This document shows positions 7,408 to 13,166 of a stretch of 16,203 nt of DNA, piece by piece. Under the pieces are notes generated by a model. It saw only the letters and a list, made by a program, of their open reading frames with translations, searched no databases and had not been told where the DNA came from. The DNA is taken from NCBI GenBank assembly GCA_023435805.1, contig JAEZMC010000077.1:1-16203 (forward strand), read 5' to 3'. Each line of letters opens with the position of its first letter. Positions within the stretch are counted from its first letter, which is position 1. This DNA is from Bacillota bacterium (GTDB taxonomy: Bacteria > Bacillota > Clostridia > Acetivibrionales > DTU013). Position numbers and translations under genes: made by a program.

Positions 7408-7572
7408 TAAAAGAAAGGCCAGAAGCCGAATGAAATGTTAAAGGAACGGTTGCTTTCATTGCAAGCTAGATTTTTTGATGTAGTTACGAAAATTTGGAAC
7501 TATTTATATCAGCTATGCGTCAAATATTTACTAATTGTTTACTTTCTTTCGTCATAAGTGTTTTATAATGAG

Positions 7573-7607
7573 TTGAATATGCTGGGAAATAAATGTATAA
7601 TTTCCAG
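7573..7607 (+). promoter_or_regulatory. Promoter of the permease operon with overlapping inverted repeat
   Basis: TTGAAT (7573-7578) and a perfect TATAAT (7596-7601) are 17 bases apart, about 45 bases before the first permease start. An inverted repeat, CTGGGAAAT (7582-7590) and ATTTCCAG (7600-7607), with one unpaired base, straddles the -10 and could be an operator. A second TATAAT at 7564-7569 has only a weak -35 and may be an alternative promoter. Confidence 0.6.
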
Positions 7608-7643
7608 TGTTGCAGAAATATGTGGAAAGGGAGAGGAGTGGAT

Positions 7644-8555
7644 ATGCACAAAACGTTGAGGTTGCCAATCCTGCACAAGAACGATGGCAAATATTATACT
7701 TCGAAAAAACGCCGCAATGTACTTTTTGGCTTGTTATTCATATTGCCATCCTTTGCTGGTTGTGCAGTTTTTGTTCTTATTCCATTTGTAGATGTGATTC
7801 GACGTTCATTTACACTTGGCTTTACCGCTGAATTCGTCTGGTTTTACAATTACATTGACATTTTCCAAAACAGTGCATTCCGGTTGGCAACAGTCAATAC
7901 GCTGCGTTTTGTAGGTATATGTGTGCCGTTACTACTTCTGATATCACTTGTGCTTGCACTTTTGTTGAACCAAAAAGTAATGGGACGGGGGATGCTTAGG
8001 GCCGCATTTTTGGTACCATTGGCTATTCCGGTAGCTTCAGTAGCGCTCCTGTGGCAGATATTATTCCATCAAAACGGATTGATGGGCAATCTACTGGTGC
8101 TGCTGGGAAGTGAACGTATCGATTGGATGCGGACGGATTGGGCATTGTTGTGCCTGATTATAAGTTATATCTGGAAGAATGTTGGCTATAACATCGTTCT
8201 TTTCCTTGCAGGCTTGAGTAACATTTCGGTTGCCCAGTATGAGGCGGCACGTATAGATGGTGCAAATTCATTCCGGATATTCCGCGATATCACATGGCCT
8301 GGCCTGATGCCTACCCTTTTTACGGTGGTTGTGTTGTCGTTGCTCAATACCTTCAAGGTATTTCGGGAGGCTTATCTGGTAGCAGGCGATTATCCGACGC
8401 AGAACATTTATCTTTTGCAGCACACACTCAACAACTGGTTTACGCAATTACAAATGGAAAGGTTATGCGCGGCTGCTACAGTGATTGCCATTGTCATCAT
8501 CGCACTAGTGGCGTTGCTCCGCCGAAGCTGGCGAACAGACAACGATGAATCATGA
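7644..8555 (+). CDS. Carbohydrate ABC transporter permease, MalF/UgpA type
   Basis: 303 residues from the ATG at 7644, which has GAGGAG 5 bases upstream; a longer frame starting at 7593 would begin inside the promoter. Six hydrophobic segments are expected for the family and are seen at about 26-50, 85-108, 115-140, 166-190, 222-240 and 272-292. The EAA loop, contact point for the ATPase, reads YEAARIDGANSFRIFRDITWPGLMP (about 199-223) with the conserved E-A-A and G. It is the first of a heterodimeric permease pair for a sugar or related solute. The second permease follows after an unusual 200-base spacer. No ATPase gene is nearby; Bacillota sugar importers often share an MsmX-type ATPase encoded elsewhere. 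Substrate not predictable. Confidence 0.92.
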   Translation: MHKTLRLPILHKNDGKYYTSKKRRNVLFGLLFILPSFAGCAVFVLIPFVDVIRRSFTLGFTAEFVWFYNYIDIFQNSAFRLATVNTLRFVGICVPLLLLISLVLALLLNQKVMGRGMLRAAFLVPLAIPVASVALLWQILFHQNGLMGNLLVLLGSERIDWMRTDWALLCLIISYIWKNVGYNIVLFLAGLSNISVAQYEAARIDGANSFRIFRDITWPGLMPTLFTVVVLSLLNTFKVFREAYLVAGDYPTQNIYLLQHTLNNWFTQLQMERLCAAATVIAIVIIALVALLRRSWRTDNDES

Positions 8556-8755
8556 GGCGTATAAAATCTGCAAGGAGCAGATATTGTACGCTCCGGCGGA
8601 AGTAGCCCGCCAGGATGCATGGGCGAGCAGCATACGCGGTATGCGACCAGCCCGCGCAAGTTTTCGGCAGACGCCGAAATGCACATGGCTAATTACACCA
8701 TAAATTTGTGGTGTAATATAGACGGATACATAAATTAACATTGAAAGGCAAATGA
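8556..8755 (+). other. Hairpin-rich spacer between the two permease genes
   Basis: This 200-base stretch carries no gene but a string of small inverted repeats: ATCTGC/GCAGAT (8566-8582), GGCGG/CCGCC (8595-8611), GCATAC/GTATGC with loop GCG (8630-8644) flanked by GGGC (8621-8624) and GCCC (8650-8653), TTTCGGC/GCCGAAA (8662-8679) and ATTACACCA/TGGTGTAAT (8692-8717). Bases 8590-8680 are clearly more GC-rich than the surroundings. No T-run follows any stem, so these are not standard terminators. It may be a structured RNA element, a processing or stability element between the genes, or an inserted palindromic repeat. Confidence 0.55.
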
Positions 8756-9601
8756 ATGAAGCTGAAGTTGATTGTACGTACTATGTTACTCTGGCTCTTG
8801 GCAACGGTGGTGTTGATGCCTTTGGTAATGACACTGAGCGGGTCGTTGATGGGCAAGACCGAATTGATTGACAATATTGGCCCGGTTCTGGCAGACGGCA
8901 AGGGCAGCGTGGGGATGCCGATTTTTCCGGGTAAGCCGACATTGAAGCAATATTTGCAGTTATTGCTGGATACACCCAAATTCCTTGATATGTTCTGGAA
9001 TTCGGTGACGTTGGTGGTGCCTATTCTCATCGGCCAGGTTCTGGTAGGTACGCTGGCGGCATGGGGGTTTGCCCGCTATCGTTTCCCTTTCAAGGAAGGG
9101 CTGTTCATGCTCTATATTGCATTGATGATGATGCCCTTCCAGGTAACGCTTGTGCCAACCAATCTGGTGCTGGATGCGCTGCATCTGCTGGATTCCCGCT
9201 GGGCATTGATTCTTCCTGCGGTATTTAATACCCTTGCTGTGTTTTTATTGCGGCAATTCTTCGAGTCCGTACCGAAGGCAATGACGGAAGCGGCTGAGAT
9301 GGATGGTGCGGGAGAGTGGAAGGTATTCTGGAGAATTGCGCTGCCTATTGCTGTGCCGGGAATTGTATCACTTGTGGTTCTCCAGTTTTTTGAGAACTGG
9401 AACCTGGTTGAGCCTGGGTTGATTTTCCTCAGGGACAAGCAAAAATGGCCGCTGTCACTATACCTGACAACAATTGGACAATCCAATGTAGATGTAGCGA
9501 TGGCATCCTCTGTTATAACAATAATTCCTGCAATATTGATTTTTCTCTATGGGGAGACATACCTGCTGCAGGGAATACGGGTATCGGGCTTGAAAGAGTA
9601 G
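8756..9601 (+). CDS. Carbohydrate ABC transporter permease, MalG/LacG type
   Basis: 281 residues starting at ATG with AAAGG 7 bases upstream. The N-terminal segment (8-29) is followed by an extracellular loop of about 45 residues, then the family core with hydrophobic segments at about 85-104, 116-135, 148-166, 198-213 and 250-268. The EAA loop reads MTEAAEMDGAGEWKVFWRIALPIAVPG (176-202), matching MalG-type permeases. The protein ends with QGIRVSGLKE, a C-terminal tail typical of this group (usually G-(L/I)-(T/V)-x-GA-(V/L)-K). It pairs with the upstream MalF-type protein. The adaptor gene begins 18 bases after its stop, so the sugar permeases and the adaptor are very likely one transcript. 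Confidence 0.93.
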   Translation: MKLKLIVRTMLLWLLATVVLMPLVMTLSGSLMGKTELIDNIGPVLADGKGSVGMPIFPGKPTLKQYLQLLLDTPKFLDMFWNSVTLVVPILIGQVLVGTLAAWGFARYRFPFKEGLFMLYIALMMMPFQVTLVPTNLVLDALHLLDSRWALILPAVFNTLAVFLLRQFFESVPKAMTEAAEMDGAGEWKVFWRIALPIAVPGIVSLVVLQFFENWNLVEPGLIFLRDKQKWPLSLYLTTIGQSNVDVAMASSVITIIPAILIFLYGETYLLQGIRVSGLKE

Positions 9602-9619
9602 GCAAAAGGAGTGGGATGA

Positions 9620-11563
9620 ATGAAAGACCTGAACATGGAAAGAGAAACGAAGCCAAGAAAAAAGGCCGCAAAAGCATTGGCAGGATTTATGGCAGTTATG
9701 GTAGTTTTGACGATAAGCTCCCGCATGCTGGAGAATTTCTCAATGGCTGAAGTTACAATCACTCGTGCAACCAGTGGTTCGCTGGAACGCGTGCTGGAGA
9801 CCAACGGTACGATTAAAATATTCAATGATGAACCGATAAAGGCGGAGGATGCATTAACGGTGCAGACAGTTCATGTAAGCAATGGCGATACCGTAACAGC
9901 AGGTGAGCCGCTGCTGACTGTTGATATTAAATCATTGGAAGAAAAGCTTGAACAGGCACAAATGGATCTCCAGAAAAAAGAACTGGCAATCAAAAGCTCC
10001 GGAATACCAGCGGACGGAACAACTCCGCAGGAACTGCTTGCCAATGCGCTTCGCGCCCGCGAAGCTGTCGACGAGAAGGTAGCTGAAAATGAAATCAATG
10101 CCGACTTGGCCTTGGCAGAAGCTGAGAAACTGCTGGAGCAAAATAAAAAGCTGCTGGAACGGGCGATTACAAACGGATTGGAGTCGGCTGAGGAAGCATT
10201 GGCACTGGCAAAGGAAAAGCGTGAGGAAAGCATACGTACTTCACAAAAAGCATATACTGCCGCTCAAAAAACATATAGTGATATGATCGACAAAGATACA
10301 GGGATATGGGCTACTAAAAAGGTAGAATCCTATTACGCTTATATAAATAGTGAAGTAGCATTAGCCGAAGCGATCGAAGAACATGAAAAAGGTGATGCTT
10401 CCAGTGGGTATAAATCACAGGCATTGAATGAAAAGTTGCAGAAAGCGTATCGAGAGCGGGACAAAGCACTAAAATACTATGATGAAGTGCAAAAGGAGAC
10501 TGCACCGGATATTCTTGAACAAATTGAAAATGCGCTTTTAGATCAAACGAGTAAACAAAAGGCTTATGAAAAGGCCGTCAAGGATGGTAATGCGGAGGTA
10601 ACGAAAGCGACGGAGCTCCTCAGCAATACCAAACACGTAAAGACCTTATGGCAGGAGGGTACCCTCGTCTCAAATGATGATCTGAGACCCGAAGACATCG
10701 TATCTGCGTTGAAAAATGCAGAGTCCGCTGCAAAAGCCCTGGATAAGGCACAAAAAGATCGGGATAAGGTGTTGAAAGAGAACACCACTGCTATTGAAGA
10801 TGCGGATAAGGCACTCGATAAAGCTCGTAAGGATGCTGCGCGCCAGACGGTAACCGACCAGATTTCAGCGGAAACAAAGAAACTGGACAATATGGCTGCA
10901 AAGGCAGAGTTAGAGAAAGTCAGAAACAGTGTGGAACGCTTGAAGAAGCTGGTGGCAACCAAGGGTAAAATTACTGCTCCTATCGACGGTACCGTATCGG
11001 AAATCACCGCCAGCGAAGGCGCATCCATCGCTGAAGGTACCGTTATTGCAAAGATTGTTACAGGTGACAAGTCCATGAAAATAATTTCTACAGTAACAGC
11101 TGATGAGGCTAAACAGCTCAAAGTTGGACTGGAGGCAGAGCTATATTCGGATAGGATGTGGTCCGCAGGGAAAGTTACAGATATCCGCAGAGCAGCTAGT
11201 ACCGGCGGGCAGACAAGCGGGCAGACGATGTACGAGGTACATATAGGCATCAATGACGGCCAGGGCAATTTTCTTATTGGAGATTCCGTCCGGGTTACAA
11301 TACGGCAGACGTCCCAACGATACAATACGATTATCCCTCTTAGCGCTCTCAGAGAGGACGCTGATGGGAAGTTTGTCTTTGTTTTGGAAGAGCAGAGCGG
11401 AGCACTTGGGACAAAGCAGATTGTGCGGCGTATCGATGTAACAGTGCAGGAGAGCAACGCTTCACAAGCTGCAGTCAGCGGCGCCTTCTCCAGTTGGGAA
11501 AAGCTGGTTGAACGCGGAGACCGGGAACTCAAGAACGGCTACCGTGTACGGGTCAAACAATGA
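9620..11563 (+). CDS. HlyD/MacA-type membrane-fusion adaptor with long coiled-coil arm
   Basis: 647 residues; the ATG at 9620 has GGAG 8 bases upstream. One N-terminal membrane segment (about 19-36) places the rest outside. A first half of a lipoyl-like domain (72-102, VSNGDTVTAGEPLLTVD) is followed by a charged, alanine/glutamate/lysine-rich, mostly helical arm (about 103-445). The second half-lipoyl (449-481, GKITAPIDGTVSEITASEGASI) returns, then beta-barrel and membrane-proximal domains (485-645, including IIPLSALREDADGKFVFVLEE). This is the MacA/HlyD/YknX layout, but the arm is much longer than the 100 or so residues usual for MacA-type proteins. Such adaptors serve ABC exporters; here it sits behind two sugar-importer permeases and ahead of a MacB-like membrane protein, with no ATPase gene. 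Export, import or sensing is open. Confidence 0.88.
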   Translation: MKDLNMERETKPRKKAAKALAGFMAVMVVLTISSRMLENFSMAEVTITRATSGSLERVLETNGTIKIFNDEPIKAEDALTVQTVHVSNGDTVTAGEPLLTVDIKSLEEKLEQAQMDLQKKELAIKSSGIPADGTTPQELLANALRAREAVDEKVAENEINADLALAEAEKLLEQNKKLLERAITNGLESAEEALALAKEKREESIRTSQKAYTAAQKTYSDMIDKDTGIWATKKVESYYAYINSEVALAEAIEEHEKGDASSGYKSQALNEKLQKAYRERDKALKYYDEVQKETAPDILEQIENALLDQTSKQKAYEKAVKDGNAEVTKATELLSNTKHVKTLWQEGTLVSNDDLRPEDIVSALKNAESAAKALDKAQKDRDKVLKENTTAIEDADKALDKARKDAARQTVTDQISAETKKLDNMAAKAELEKVRNSVERLKKLVATKGKITAPIDGTVSEITASEGASIAEGTVIAKIVTGDKSMKIISTVTADEAKQLKVGLEAELYSDRMWSAGKVTDIRRAASTGGQTSGQTMYEVHIGINDGQGNFLIGDSVRVTIRQTSQRYNTIIPLSALREDADGKFVFVLEEQSGALGTKQIVRRIDVTVQESNASQAAVSGAFSSWEKLVERGDRELKNGYRVRVKQ

Positions 11564-11609
11564 GCATACGACATAATAAATCATTGAGATGGGAAAGGAG
11601 GGAAAGCAT

Positions 11610-13145
11610 ATGCGTGTAATCAGAAGGGCTTTACATATGGGTGCAGTCTGGTTGCTTTTATCTGTATGTCTGTGGGCTGCAGGAACGGCTTGTTTGAATG
11701 ATGTGGTACCCGCTTCAGGAGAATCACGTTTTAGTATGCGTTTCTCTCCGCAAAATGAGCCTTCCTTTGACGGTATAGGGCTGTATTATGATAAACAGGC
11801 ATCCAGGGCGGAAAAGACAGTAATTCCAGGGGCAGTGACTGCCTGGGCGGAAGAAAGGAACCAGCAGGTTTCTGCAATTGAATGGAAGGCTGATGCAGCT
11901 GTAGATCTTTACTATGTCAATGGAAATGTCATGGATGTTATGGATCTAATCCTTGTTGCAGGTGGATTTCCTGCAAGTACTGACAAAACAGGCATTTGCA
12001 TTGACGTTAAAACTGCTGTAAAGCTCTTTGGATCGTCTGTGCCTGTAGGTCTTGAACTAGCTTTAGGCGGACAGAACTATACCGTGCGCGGTATTTTTGA
12101 GAGTCCGAAGGGGATGACAGCATTGGGAGCAGACACCGGTCGTGGGCTGGCTGTGTTATCTCCGGCGCCGGCTTTATCAGTGGGAGCTTCTGACGGTAAA
12201 GCAACTAAAAGGGTTGGAGTGCAAGGTGTTGAATTTATATTTCCGGAAGGTTTATCACCGGATGAAGCAAAGAGCTACGCTATGCAGCTTGCGGGAGAAA
12301 TGGGACTTGGCGGAGCCGTCTATGTCAAGGATCATTCAGCAGGGGATAAAATGCTGCGTCAGCTTGCCCAGTTACCAGGATGGGTAATGATGGCAGTTGC
12401 AATACTGATGCTGCTGCACACCGCATATTCACAGGTACGTATGATGCTGCGAATGGCATGGCGCCGTTTCAGGTCACGCAGTATTTCTGGAAGCAAAGCG
12501 TTTAATACCCTGTTGCGTGGAATGCTATGGGGTGGTGTCCTTTTATTGCCATCTGCTTGCATATATCTTATCGTTCGACCTGATTTTTCTCTGCCACCGT
12601 CTTATATTCCGACTCAATGGTCGGATGTAGGCTTCTGGCCGGAGCTTATAAGAAAGATGATAATAGAGCAGGCTGAGAGAAATGCTTTACCTGTTGCACG
12701 GCCTGATGCAGTGGCCAATACCATGACTGGCTGGGGGTGTGCTTTTATTGCCGCCTCACTGGGTTCGATTTATTTTTTCAATGCTTGCCTTAATAAAGTG
12801 CTGGGACGTTCTGTGTCAACACGGCTCAGACACCATCCGGATGAATGGCCTCACCCGGTAGCACATTGGGATACAAGCTGCTATTTACTCCTGCTGATAT
12901 CGGCCATAGCACCTGTCTTGGGACTCAAGCTGGCTGAGTTAATGGGATTGCGGCCGGTGATTTCCGGTACGGCTTTGACCATGCTGCTCATTCCTACAGT
13001 AATGGCATCCGTAGAGTTGATTCTGCGCTTGTGGCCAAGTGCATTATGGCCCTTGCGGTTCTCTCCGAGGTCGAACTTGCTTTTCATAATACACAGGATT
13101 CCGAGATTACATTTGTTTGGTAAAAATAAAAATTTGGAAGGATAA
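11610..13145 (+). CDS. Membrane protein with MacB-like extracellular domain and non-standard topology
   Basis: 511 residues; the ATG at 11610 lies 8 bases after GGAGG. An N-terminal segment (about 10-28) leads into an extracellular region (30-255). Its middle part resembles the periplasmic core domain of MacB/FtsX-family permeases: VDLYYVNGNVMDVMDLILVAGG, a conserved-looking IDVKTAVKLFG, PVGLEL.LGG.NYTVRGIFESP and a later beta-alpha-beta element (about 201-240). Membrane segments follow at about 257-275, 305-322, 373-394, 421-441 and 449-473. A standard MacB/FtsX permease has only three segments after the domain, so this one has extra segments and a long positively charged linker (276-300, RMAWRRFRSR). 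It is 46 bases after the adaptor gene, mirroring MacA-MacB order, but there is no ATPase. AGTAC near residue 28 is not a good lipobox. Domain match is from reading motifs only; transport function unproven. Confidence 0.7.
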   Translation: MRVIRRALHMGAVWLLLSVCLWAAGTACLNDVVPASGESRFSMRFSPQNEPSFDGIGLYYDKQASRAEKTVIPGAVTAWAEERNQQVSAIEWKADAAVDLYYVNGNVMDVMDLILVAGGFPASTDKTGICIDVKTAVKLFGSSVPVGLELALGGQNYTVRGIFESPKGMTALGADTGRGLAVLSPAPALSVGASDGKATKRVGVQGVEFIFPEGLSPDEAKSYAMQLAGEMGLGGAVYVKDHSAGDKMLRQLAQLPGWVMMAVAILMLLHTAYSQVRMMLRMAWRRFRSRSISGSKAFNTLLRGMLWGGVLLLPSACIYLIVRPDFSLPPSYIPTQWSDVGFWPELIRKMIIEQAERNALPVARPDAVANTMTGWGCAFIAASLGSIYFFNACLNKVLGRSVSTRLRHHPDEWPHPVAHWDTSCYLLLLISAIAPVLGLKLAELMGLRPVISGTALTMLLIPTVMASVELILRLWPSALWPLRFSPRSNLLFIIHRIPRLHLFGKNKNLEG

Positions 13146-13166
13146 AATAAGAAGGGGGCAACAGAT

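Noticed and set aside
8556..8755. Known riboswitch or T-box in the spacer between the permeases
   Set aside because: I could not match it to a conserved core of a riboswitch or T-box class, and no terminator with a T-run is present; reported only as an unexplained structured spacer.
10564..11532. 322-residue minus-strand open frame rich in Ser and Leu
   Set aside because: Antisense of the adaptor gene, whose lipoyl halves and coiled coil are clear.
11680..11700. Lipobox in the MacB-like protein (AGTAC)
   Set aside because: No Leu or similar residue at -3, and the domain layout fits a membrane segment better than a cleaved lipoprotein signal.
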